From the NCBI GenBank assembly GCA_050084515.1, contig CM114272.1, positions 17,236,001 to 17,300,000 of the forward strand: 64,000 nt of DNA. Reading direction: 5' to 3'. The position numbers were made by a program, and so were the translations under genes. This DNA is from Blasia pusilla. Its lineage: Eukaryota > Marchantiophyta > Marchantiopsida > Blasiales. Below the pieces are notes generated by a model. The model searched no databases. It was given only the letters and a program-made list of their open reading frames with translations, and was not told where the DNA came from. This document shows positions 1 through 9,649 of this stretch, one piece after another (within the stretch, counting starts at the first letter, position 1; each line of letters begins with the position of its first letter).

Positions 1-76
1 CTCTCGTAAGCTTGGGCCCAAGTAATGGCTCCCAAGTCTCCTTCACTCGCATACTAGAGGGAGAGGAAGACGCCAT

Positions 77-85
77 TGGCTGCTA
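77..85 (-). promoter_or_regulatory. UAG-CAG-CCA readthrough context at the MTase/RT junction, copy A
   Basis: On the minus strand the nine bases read TAG CAG CCA, which fits the UAG-CAR-YYA consensus of the tobamovirus type of leaky stop codon. The codons after the UAG run in frame into the ETWEP segment that starts the RT part. Upstream, the methyltransferase frame of this copy has already been shifted by an indel, so this copy is only a fossil of the site. The same position in copies B and C also matches the consensus. Confidence 0.6.
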
Positions 86-369
86 TGCAAACCCCTCAAA
101 AGATGACATCCTTAGCTACACCATCATCTAAGCAAATAACTCCTCCACTAGCATGAGCAACCAACTCCACATGCCCAGCCATTATATCCCATTTACTCCA
201 AGGATGCAAAATACTACTCTCTTCGCCCCAGCCGATGCCTCTACCGTCTCGGTAGCCATGGAGCTCATCACGAGGGGTGGAAGACCCACAGACATAGTCC
301 GAAGCCGACGCTGCTCGGCCATACCAAGACTCAAAATCTAGGTCAAACAATTCAGGTCCCTGGCTTGAC

Positions 370-1104
370 CCAACACATGACGTCGTGAAGCCTCAGAAAT
401 GGAAGCAACCGTTGTCACACCAGTAGCAAATCCCATCGCACGCTCTCTCTCATCAGCGTTAGGCTCTCTAACAATGCAATGTGTGATGGCAAAGCACGTT
501 AGTACCCTCGGATAGCTGATGGCCGCAACAACTCAGGATATCTCCGCATCAACTGACCAATATGTCGGGATGAGACTCTCTAGGCCGTCTCATCTCGCTC
601 CACATACACGTATCTCCGCACAGGAATATCGACCTACAACACCGCAGCCAAACCAGTGCTAATCCCACCAAAGAGATCTAACACACAAATGCCCTTCGGT
701 GGATAGTGCCATACAATGAGTGTAGTATCCAAAGGGGATAACCCAACTGGACCAGAAGCAGGAGTCCGCCGTGGAGCCTCCTCTTCCTCGTGAGGTATAA
801 CAGCCTCACACCAAGCCTCCTGCATTAGGCGATCAACCTCCTGCCGTAGTGCACCGCCTGAACTCCAAAGTGGCACATCCAATAATGAGTATACCACTGC
901 TGCAAAACTAGGGACCTCCTCTTCCTCCTCATGCACAGGAGAATCCATAGCAGAAAGGTTACCCTCCAAAAAGTTTCCTGGCCAAGTGACTACTCCACTA
1001 AAACCAGCCACTGATGCTGACACCGTTGGGGAAGACCCTCTTGGTCGAGCCCCATAGATAAATTTATAGGAACCTGGCTCATACGTCCATCCCCGGACTG
1101 CCAA
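370..1104 (-). pseudogene. C5-cytosine methyltransferase of copy A, internally deleted
   Basis: N-terminal part of the same methyltransferase that is open in copy C. The SAM-binding motif I is clear (VLDLFGGISTGLA, codons at about 645-684), followed after a stop by a motif II-like YVYVERDETA and the segment RYPELLRPSAIRG. At about 480-500 the sequence jumps from the region around C residue 202 to the one around C residue 398 (REPNADERERAMGF). Roughly 195 codons are therefore missing, including the catalytic Cys motif (PCQ), the ENV motif and motif VIII. The C-terminal motif (SEASRRHVLGQARDLNCL) is still readable to about 350. This copy cannot have methyltransferase activity. Confidence 0.85.
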
Positions 1105-2198
1105 CCAGGTCTATAAGATGCTGTCTCAGTCCAATAGTCCATCTGAAAACCCATCGGGTATAATACTGCTCCTCCAACTAGTACATCATACGACTGGGCT
1201 GATGTGACCACTGTAGGTACTCCCAACCTAGAGCTATCAGTCGCATGATCTGGTCTCCACTGTATAGACAACTTCTCTCGTGTCATGAAATGAGACCTAG
1301 CATTGGCTCCTCCAAGTGATGTCTGAATCTAGAATGGGCAAGGCTCAAGCTCTGACCTTTGAATACCCAGACCAATACATGCGGCCTTTCCCAACATCAA
1401 AGATTGGGCACCAGAGTCTAACAAGACTCTATCTGGTCTATACACTTGTCCTATAGGACTCACCAATCGGAATATCCCACTCCGGTTGTCCAACATACAT
1501 ACACCGGGTGTAAGCCTCTCACGATCAATGGCTGGCCAGGCTGGTAATGCATCTATCTTCGCCGCTGCTGCCTGCCAAGTAGCATTGGTACTCAATGCTA
1601 CACCCGACGTAGAGAGTTGCTCCACCGCAACACCCTCATCCACCAAAGCACGTGTAGTAATAGCACTCCCATGTTCACACAACGTGGCTGCTAGTTTGAA
1701 ATACAGGAGCTAAGTCAACTCCTAAGGCCATCAACTTAGTGGCTGAAAACAATGGGGATCCCAACACTGAAGTTGCCATCTGTAATATTGCACTGGAGGT
1801 TGCATCCGTGTCTACTACACACAATGTAGATGCCTCGGTCCCCCATCAGTAGGCTCAATAGGCTGGGTAGGAACCATGGATGGAGTCCTAAGCACCTCAG
1901 ATAACAAGAATGACTAGGGGAGCCTAGCCTGCCTCCCAACCTCATCCCTTTGTGGGTCCAACTCCACAATAGCACCACGTGGCTCTGACGATCGAGTGGC
2001 TCCTCTCATAACTGCAGCTGATGCCTCAACCTGTGTTGCACTCGCCATATAAGAGAGATCATCCCCTCCATACAAGGTGGAAGCCTTTGCTCGTGAACCT
2101 GCTCTATGCTGGATACCAGCCATAGTAGCCAACCTCTGCTCCAATTGCTCAATCTTGGCAGCCATAGATGACTCTATCGTAGTGGTAGGGGTAGCCAT
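990..2198 (-). pseudogene. Aspartic protease and YDVLVG linker of copy A
   Basis: Retropepsin-type protease that would cut the polyprotein. The active-site motif LLDSGAQSLMLG is intact, with the Asp-Ser-Gly codons at about 1410-1418. It is preceded by a coil-like segment (MAAKIEQLEQRLATM, near 2150) and followed by a conserved block containing SYDVLVGGAVLYPMGF and YRPGWQSGDGR (about 1090-1190). The same order (Asp-x-Gly, then YDVLVG, then methyltransferase) occurs in copy B and, in degraded form, in copy E. Stops near 1683 and 1900 and a one-base frame change near 1040-1100 inactivate it. The function of the YDVLVG block is unknown to me; it may be the C-terminal half of the protease. Confidence 0.75.
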
Positions 2199-2204
2199 CG
2201 TAGG

Positions 2205-3577
2205 CTATCTAACCGCTGGTCCACCTCTACGACCCCTACCACCTCTACCACCTCGGCCTCTCGGAGCTACTCCACCACGGCCGCGGCCTGATCTAAACTC
2301 TGGATGAAGATCAAAGCAACGCTCTTGAGGATGAACTGGTCTCCCACAATGATCACACTGAGTTGGGGCTAACTGAGGTCCATCCTCCAAAGTCCGCCCC
2401 CCATCGTCTTGGGGACAAAACCTCCTAACATCATCACTTCCACATGTCCAACATGATTGTCCTTGCTGCATGGCAGCAAATGAAGGCAATGGTCTCTATG
2501 CAAGTGTCCCTCTAGGACTTAACTGAGGTCATGTGGACCCCCCATGACTCCCACTACTACTACCACCACAACTACTATGAGAGTGTGAGGTGGACTGCTG
2601 AACACGAGAAGTAGTAGCTGTATCCCTATTGAATGCGGATATCACCACCCTCTCCTCCACCATGTTAAGTTCAATCTTCTCAGATAGAGAAAACACATGG
2701 GCCAATGTGGGTGAATCATCACTCATAAGAGTAGGATCACGTACCCTACGGCGCAACTCTCTGTCCAAGATCCCATACCAAAATTGGACTACCTAAGCCT
2801 CAGTCACACCCTCGGTAACTGAAATCAAGCGTCGCATACGAATGTATGCCTCACGAAGACTCTCACCAGCCTTTCGCTCAAATTCCCGAAGACTCAACTT
2901 CTCTGTCTTCACCCCTTGATAATTCTTCTTCAACCTCTTGAAGAACTCTGCAACCGGGCTGAACGATGGTGGGGCACTAGTACCTCCACAAGTACCCCCA
3001 CTGGTACCTCCATGGGTACCTCCACTGGTACCCCCACTCCGGCTTGTACTCGCACCACTCAACGTCGGGCTGGCTGACACAGTAAAAGCACTACTACCAA
3101 TACCACCATGGATGATAGACATATAACCAGGAGACCAATGTTGTCTCCACGGCTCAATCTCAGCAGCATGGTCCCTCCTAAACTCATGGTAATCATCCAT
3201 GGGTGGTCCCTCAAAGTGCTGAAACAACCCCTTCCAAGCCAAGAAGGGTGTAAACAACGTGGCATTCTGCAACATCTGCATATCACACCACGTATCAAAC
3301 TCCTGAATGAAGTCCCCAACTCAATGATACCCACTGCACGCGAGTATTGTCTCGGGCCCTTCATGGCCCCATACATCCCGTCCATGTCCCAAATCAATCG
3401 AGTTGCAACACTTGATAACAACATAGAAGACTTGGTGTTTGGAACACCCTCATCCTCCTCTTCATCAACCGTCGGAAGTAGAAAAGGTAGCTGATACCTC
3501 AATCCACTCCGTGTAAAACCACCACTGTCCGCACCACGGTCCCCAACCAGACCACCAGACCGCTCCGTGATGACCAA
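2205..3577 (-). pseudogene. Gag of copy A (nucleocapsid-type polyprotein region)
   Basis: Structural protein of the retrotransposon, forming the particle that packages element RNA. The middle part (about 2529-3281) resembles retrotransposon Gag, with FFKRLKKNYQGVKTEKLSL, a Ser/Gly/Thr-rich insert, and REAYIRMRRL before an ELRRRVRDP segment; matching segments exist in copy B. The C-terminal part (2205-2489) has an intact CCHC zinc knuckle (CDHCGRPVHPQERC), a degenerate knuckle before it (CWTCGSDDVRRFC), and a tail of RGG and GRG repeats typical of RNA binding. Single stops and one frame change near 3100-3280 break it. A short Gly-Gly-Thr repeat around 2990-3050 is a low-complexity insertion that copy B lacks. 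Confidence 0.8.
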
Positions 3578-3600
3578 CGCCGATGCCGCACCACCACCAA

Positions 3601-5777
3601 ATCACCACCATAGAGTAACCAAGTGACATCGATGTCGCTGTACTATTCTAGCCCTACTAGCTATGGGTGTGGGCAACCTAACCTATCATCACCACAAGAA
3701 GCCTCCCACGGTCTACTGGTCATCACTCCAGTCTCACCGTGAGAGAAAAAAATGTAGTCTGACTGGTCATCACTCCAGCCTCACTATCGGTAGCACACAG
3801 GAGTAAAACTACTCTGGAAATCAGCGTTAGCCCTAACAATGGGCGCGCAAGCAAGAAGCAACAATGGAGGGGAACCAAACTCAGGAAGTCCAACGACAAC
3901 CCTTCAATCGCAACTGGAAATACAAAATAGAAATCAAGGTAACACAATCCACCAAACGTGGCGCCCCCCTGAATCCACAGATCCAACCACACAATTCTAA
4001 CGCAATAGCTACTCCGCCGTGGTCGATGACCTGCTAGTCGCACTCGCAGCACCTAAAAATGTCACCTACATGGAGAGGCCACACCGTACTATGCGCTAGA
4101 GGTCCATCAACTGAAAACCTGAGATGCATAAAAGCGTCTAACGCATTTCCAAATAACACCAAATGAGCTACACCACTATGTATAGTGGCATAGTTAAGTA
4201 CTCAGTAGTTAAGCGTATTCCAGGCAGAATAGCCCAAAGATGGGTGACCAGTTATGCAACACTTAACTCACAAATCATGCAAAAATTTCCTCACGCCCAA
4301 GCAAGCAAGCTTGCTTGCTTGCTCCTTACTCCACCTCTCACGCCCACTTGCCCCGAGCTACCACGAGCTACCACGAGTTGCCTCGAAGCCTCAAAGGCTC
4401 AAAACGCCAAGAAATGCTCGAGAAATGCTTGAGACATGCCCCGTTCGCCACGTTTTGCTATGGAGAGAGGCCCAACCAGGGCGCCCCCAATGGGATAGGC
4501 ATCTCCAACAACGGACGAGTCACCAACCAACCAGCCCCTTTGAAATTTTGACCAGCAATTACTCCACAAATCCTCAACCAAAATTGAATTTTTTTCGACC
4601 AGAATTCAGTTGCCCACCATAGCTATCTCTCCACAAGAAATCAGCTACAACTGAGCTCTGTACTCCGAGCTAAACATCAGAAAAACTTGATGTCCATACA
4701 CCTCCAGAATCGCAAATCCGACAACGCTTCCGCCCCGATTCATGCACACAGAAATTTGAAACACTCTTTCACCACAGCAGCAATTTGGTCCACACACGCA
4801 AGCAGATAGCTTCATGTGATCAACATGAGATCACAATAGAGGTAGCAATAGGAACCTCTCACCCGATCTGGATGAACTTCAACAGAGCTTCCGCACTCCA
4901 AGCTCTCCACATCAAAAAACCGTCAAACACGAACCGGAATCTTCAATCTTTGATAACTTCCAACTCCCTCAACGAAATTTGGCGATCTAAAGTGCGTTGA
5001 AAAGCTCTTAGCAAGGCGCTTCTTTCCCAACCAACCAAACACCAGATCCACACCTCCAACATAGGCCACAAGCCATGAACATCCACGGCTGAGTACACAA
5101 TCAGCCCTAACCAGATCCTATTGATCCACAATCAAAGCTACCATCGATCTACTCCAGTTCTTTGAGTGAAATCTGTGAAAGACCTTCTGTCATAAAACAC
5201 GTAAAGAATCACATACAATCGAGCCAAACCCACTCCACGACGGGAGAATCTAGTCGAAGCTTACGGGAATTACCATAGCCAAGAGCTCTACTCACTACCA
5301 AGGCTAACTCCTTACGCAACAGGCTCAACTCAAAGAACTAACTGTTCTTTGAGTACACTCCACACTATACCCTCCAACCTAAGGGCGGGCCCTACTAGAA
5401 AAGTCACCCTCAACGGAGTAACCCCCAACCCTATATATGAAACCGCATCCCTACCTAGGCACTACGGCCCTACATAAGGTATGGCCTCTACTAGCACACT
5501 ATACTCTACGACATAATCCGTATGGTCATGACAGGTCCTACTCAATGGTGCCTTGTTAAAGAGCCAAATCTACCAAAAAGGTTCAAGAGACACATGTTCC
5601 TAACACTCAACAACATGAGTTTTCCCCATCGAATCTTCTATCCACCCTTAGGGGAAAATGGAACCAATTAGCCCTCCCCAAGATTTACAATGAAGGCTCA
5701 AAAAGTTGATAACGAAGGACGTGTGTTGCTGAAATTGGAGATTCTACTATAAAATCAGGGAAGCACTCTATAGCTAG
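3601..5777. other. Leader and unassigned repeat DNA right of copy A
   Basis: No convincing gene is present. The part next to Gag (3600-4100) is probably the untranslated leader of copy A, since element A reads leftwards. It holds a short imperfect duplication of an ACTGGTCATCACTCCAG segment around 3717-3779. A run of CAAGC/GCTTG repeats that can fold back on itself sits at about 4303-4323. The remainder to 5777 may contain the 5' LTR of copy A, because a TGTTAGGAACATG start is readable on the minus strand near 5610, but no second copy is visible to prove it. Confidence 0.4.
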
Positions 5778-5916
5778 TGTCGTGCGCATACATATCGCTA
5801 CATAACATACATCGCTAGTCACATCTACACCACACTACACCAATCTTCCCCACACACGGGTCGATCCACACATGTAAAAAAAATCAACTCATACATATAG
5901 ATGGAGATAACACAAC
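5778..5916 (-). repeat. S repeat, outer copy at the left end of element B
   Basis: This 139-bp sequence starts TGTCGTGCGCATACATATCG on the plus strand. It is repeated with high similarity at 6312-6450 and, inverted, at 59818-59958 downstream of copy C. In all three cases the unit stops abruptly at the same base, reading ...GCGCACGACA on the element strand, as expected for an LTR or element end. It lies outside the left R repeat, so the element ends in the order S, R, S when read on the minus strand. Confidence 0.6.
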
Positions 5917-6309
5917 AAAAATAAAGAGTAGTAAAAATGGCACACCCGACCTTAAACTCCACTCCTCAATCTACATCGGCATATCGAGCCTCGTCCACCC
6001 TATGCTATCAAGGAATCCGGACGCTAGCACCCTAGTCCTATCTCACACACATACAAGAGAGGTGCTCCAATGGCCCAACATGAGAAAGATGGCTTAGGAA
6101 AGCCATCTTCCTCTCTTATATAGGGTTGGGAAGAGCCAAAAGGCTCTTTCCCTAAAAATAGCCATCCCCTTGGTAACCTGCACACACGGGTTGCCAGGGG
6201 TGGATGACCTCATCCGACACTGTGGGACAAAGTTACACTCAAGATAGTCCGCTGGCTCCTATGCCCTATCCACGATAGATCTCGACCTACGGGCTACTCA
6301 GATGTGACA
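5917..6309 (-). repeat. R repeat, left copy (putative 3' LTR of element B)
   Basis: This 393-bp repeat reads TGTCACATCTGAGTAG at its start on the minus strand. A second copy lies in the same orientation at 14304-14785, where it is longer because the left copy lacks about 90 bp. It contains a TATA box and several hairpins, described separately. The position next to the S repeat and after the PHD finger fits a 3' LTR. The doubt is that the R repeat alone does not begin and end at the same bases as the S units of copies B and C. Confidence 0.55.
6115..6123 (-). promoter_or_regulatory. TATA box in the left R repeat
   Basis: The minus strand reads CCCTATATAAGAGAGG, a standard plant TATA box, and the same bases occur in the right R repeat at 14504-14512. 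It lies between two inverted repeats: GATGGCTT/AAGCCATC on one side and GGGAAGAGCC/GGCTCTTTCC on the other. A conserved TATA in a direct terminal repeat supports R being an LTR promoter that drives leftward transcription. Confidence 0.55.
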
Positions 6310-6311
6310 AC

Positions 6312-6450
6312 TGTCGTGCGCATACATATCGCTACACAACATACATCGGTGGTCACATCCACACCACGCAACACCGATCTTCCCCACACACTGATCAATC
6401 CACATCTGTAAAAAAAATCAACTCATACATATACATGGAGATCACACAAC
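6312..6450 (-). repeat. S repeat, inner copy of element B
   Basis: Same 139-bp unit as 5778-5916, here between the PHD-finger coding end and the R repeat. A purine-rich run, GAGTTGGGGGATCC on the minus strand near 6469-6482, lies just upstream of it. In copy C the equivalent run is GAGTTAGGGGGATCC at about 59783. That run is a candidate polypurine tract, which would make S the true start of the 3' LTR. Confidence 0.5.
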
Positions 6451-6525
6451 CGCCCTCCTATCTGCCAGTTGGATCCCCCAACTCTACATAGAAAATATCA
6501 CATCTCTCTGACATAACTTACTACC

Positions 6526-7434
6526 CTATACACATCTCGGACAAATCCATCGTCCTGTGGGAACTACATCAAGAGGGGGGGTCAGACATGACATATGCCA
6601 TCCTCGAGAACAAGCATCACATACCAACATGGTGGCTGCACCCCTCGCAGATCCGCACAACATACACCTCAAGCCTATAGGTACCACTGCCAAGCTCGGA
6701 TCCACTGTCCCGTCTACATTCGGAAGATGACATGGTGAACAATTGCGCACGTGATCCTTCCAAACCATACCATCCCATCCCTCCAACATGAGGACTCCGG
6801 TAGGTTATACCTCACGCACACGTAGGATCGTGCGCCCTACAGTGCCATCTAGCATCGTGGGTGCCGCCTGCTGTAAATACACGTAATCTCCTGGATGGAA
6901 CCTCCTAATCCCTGGACGATAACCTCCTCCACGAATGGTCGCGTACCTCAATATACCTCTATGCTGAGCAATAGCTAAGTTCTCAAAGGCCATGGGTATA
7001 ACTCTACGGAAAACCTCCGCCCTCTAAGAACATGCTTGTATCCACACATCTGGATCATCAAGATCTAACACCTCCACCATGTCACGTTGAATGGATACAG
7101 GTCAATCTGGCTCTCTTCAAAAGAGCAAAAAGTACGGTGAAAATGACGCCAAGTATGCTTGCCGACTAAAACGATAACCGATAGCCAACCATGGCAACTG
7201 TAGGTCCCACTCCCTCAACTGTCCCCATTGCAAGCCATACTTGCACAATACTCTCTTCACCGTCTGTACCACTCTCTTCGCCAACCCATCCGCCTCAGGA
7301 TGATCTCAAGACGTGGTGTGGTGATCTATCAATGCTTGATCAAACAAGGCCTGAAACTCTCCCCTGAACTCCGTACCCCGGTTAGTCAACACCTCCGCCG
7401 GTGCACCAGGTCCAATATTGAACCTGGAGTAAGT
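6526..7434 (-). pseudogene. Integrase C-terminal part and PHD finger of copy B
   Basis: The right part holds the end of the integrase core, with LTNRGTEFRGEFQAL and DHPEADGLAKRVV carrying the second Asp and the Glu of the DDE triad. These are followed by the post-core segment and FHPGDYVYLQ, a typical integrase C-terminal element. The left part (6526-6789) is a full C4HC3 PHD finger: CMLC, CDAC, the HMSC pair, then WICPRC, with PPLDVVPTG between. One in-frame TAA (near 6802) separates the two parts; copy C has a sense codon there, so the PHD finger was originally fused to integrase. The beginning of the integrase is missing at about 7435. Confidence 0.8.
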
Positions 7435-8355
7435 TCAATGTTGAACCTGGAGTAAGTTGTAAGTACGCTTTACTCCAAAATGTCCCAACTCCTCATGGGC
7501 ATGTCGCACTACACGTGCTCGCTGGGAAGGATGAGGTACCACTCGTATCCTACCATCTCCCCATACCCAAAAAATATGAGTCCCCTCCCACCTGAACCTC
7601 CTGGCCCGCAGTAGGATCCGATCCAGCTCCCTAGCACTCACTGTGCTTGCTATGACGCTAGTGCGCAAGAACTTCACAAACTCCACGTCATCATGGATAC
7701 CACGACCACCTGTCGCCTCCTCTCTAACCTCCGGATCCAAAGACTCATCATCCAACCCCACCACTAGAGTCATCACCTCTGGCTGACCTGCCATAGTCAA
7801 CCAACAAAGATAGGCAGATGCATGCCACCCGGGCACCATCTCCTCATCACTCTCTTCGTGCCATCGAGCTCCTGTGTCGTCTCTCTGACTCGGACATGGG
7901 TTACGACTCAACCCATCCGCATCTTGATTCAGCCGACTTGGCCTATAAACCACCTCAAACTCATACTCCTCTAGTAAAAGAGCCCACCTAGCAAGCTTTC
8001 CCGTAAGCTTGTCGGACTCCATCAACCACTTCAACGGCTGATGATCAGTGATAAGTGTGAAAGGGTTGCCGAATAAATAGCACCAGAATTGTGCCATGGC
8101 CCATACTGCAACCAAGCACTCTCCCTTGTAGGAGCTGCACTTTTCCTCTGCAATGTTGTTCGATCGGCTTGCGTAAGCCACAACAAACTCCCTCTCCTCG
8201 TCATCTCTGTGAGTAAGCATTGCTCCTAGACCCAACATACTCCAATCCGTATGTAACTGGAATGGGCGACCCCTAACCGGTCTCTGTAAAATAGCTGAGG
8301 ATGTCAACCTATCCTTGAGCTCCTGAAATGCTTGCTCCTGATCATCTCCCCACAA
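7435..8355 (-). pseudogene. RNase H and integrase zinc-domain start of copy B
   Basis: This 306-codon open stretch begins with the RT connection (WGDDQEQAFQELKDRLTS). It continues with a Ty3-type RNase H carrying HTDWSMLG, SSYKGECL and LITDHQPL, which supply the expected Asp, Glu and Asp, and ends the domain near LNQDADGLSRNP. A spacer rich in acidic residues follows, then RARVVRHAHEELGHFGVKRTYNL, which carries the two His of the integrase HHCC zinc domain. The frame stops where a 23-bp direct duplication (around 7410-7455) marks a rearrangement that removed the Cys pair and the first part of the integrase core. Confidence 0.85.
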
Positions 8356-9356
8356 CTACACCTGATCAAGTCTCGTCAACAAGGTCAAAGACTTGGCGAT
8401 CGCACTAAAACCCTTGACATACCGTCGATAGAAGTTTGCCAGTCCAAGAAATGCTTGGACTCAACTCACATCTGTAGGGCGTGGAATCTGCGCAATAGCC
8501 TCTACCTTTGTCTTCTGAACGTCTAACCCACTCGGGTATATGGTATGTCCCAAATACTCAATCTGCTCCTAAAAGAATTTGCATTTGCCGGGATGTAACT
8601 GAAATCACCTAAATACCTCCTCCAAGTGTTGTTGATGCTCCTCAACCGTAGAACTGAAGATAAGAATATCATCTATGTAACATCGTACAAAATCCAAGCC
8701 ACCTAGAATCCTATCCATTACTCTCTGAAACTCTACAGGCGCGTTCTTCAATCCAAATGGTAAGAACCGCCATTGATATAAGCAAACTCTCCCGAACTGA
8801 TCTATCCCCCAAAATATTGTCTTCTCCCTATCCTCCAACCGATAGGAAGTTGATGATAGCCAACACAAAGATCTAACATACTGAAGATCTTTGCATGCTC
8901 TACCGCATCAAAGATCTCCTCAGGAGTAGGCATGGCGTACCGATCTGACCTCGTCAGTTGGTTGATATGACGGTAATCTCCACACATCCGCCTATCCGTC
9001 CAATTGCCATACATATTCTTCTTAGTTGGCATGACTGTGGTAGATGCATACTCCCCATGTGATAACTCCATAAGTCCTGCCTCCAACAAGTCCTGACTCT
9101 TGCTCTCAATCAAGGCTCGCTCCATATCAAAATACCTGTAGGGTCGACGAAAGATCGGCGTATCACTAGCCAACTCAATCTGTATCTTGGGACCCTTCAG
9201 CGTACCCAAGTCTCTCATACTGAAGGCAAAACAACTGACATGCCTTCTCAGAAACCTATGAACTGGCTGTCGCTCTCCTCCTATCAACTTGAGACCTATC
9301 ACAGGCTCCCAAATCTCCATTGTGACCTCACTCGAAGAGGACGAAACATCCTGCTT
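8356..9356 (-). pseudogene. Reverse transcriptase of copy B
   Basis: Ty3/gypsy-type reverse transcriptase, which copies element RNA to DNA. The segment after the UAG starts near METWEP-like residues and a short pre-RT domain (FAFSMRDLGTLKGP). The fingers follow (RMCGDYRHINQLT, RYAMPTPEEIFDAV), then LPFGLKNAP, and the catalytic YIDDIL is intact at about 8661-8678. A one-base frame change near 8810-8860 separates the fingers from the palm. Stops occur near 8340-8600 in the thumb (for example at ELTSVGRVQAFLGLANFYRRY-like residues). The gene is recognisable over its whole length but cannot be translated. Confidence 0.85.
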
Positions 9357-9365
9357 TAGTTGCTA
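9357..9365 (-). promoter_or_regulatory. UAG-CAA-CTA readthrough context, copy B
   Basis: On the minus strand the bases read ACA TAG CAA CTA AAG, fitting UAG-CAR-YYA. In this copy the methyltransferase frame runs up to this UAG and the RT frame continues after it in the same phase; the other stops nearby look like later point mutations. The ancestor therefore probably had a single UAG here, with RT made only by readthrough. The match is shared with copies A and C. Confidence 0.65.
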
Positions 9366-9649
9366 TGTAGCAACCCTAACCACCTCCACAACAACCACTC
9401 CACTCTAACCTCCTACACCATGCTCCACATCCAAAAAATGAACATGTGCTACTCTGGCCGCCTTTGCACTCTTTGCTCAAACCATGTCCTAGGAAGTCCA
9501 TGGGTGCCTATCTCTCCTTGTCTCGCCCCCAACCAATGCCTGTACACACCCTGTAGGCAGTGCTCCAACTCATGGACGTGACAGCATGAATGACACTCGC
9601 ATCCATCTCTACTCAGCCATACCTAGGCTGACTATCTATGTGAGATAGT

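Larger units (their letters stand above)
1..3600 (-). mobile_element. Ty3/gypsy copy A of the methyltransferase family (partial)
   Basis: Read on the minus strand, this stretch holds Gag, protease, the start of a DNA methyltransferase and the first codons of the RT-side reading frame, in that order. The window edge cuts the element at the RT side. From about 3281 down to 990 the Gag and protease pieces lie in one frame and are separated only by single stop codons, so the ancestor encoded one long Gag-protease reading frame. The methyltransferase has a large internal deletion. Copies B and C are recognisably the same family by protein-level similarity. No LTR could be assigned to this copy. 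Confidence 0.85.
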
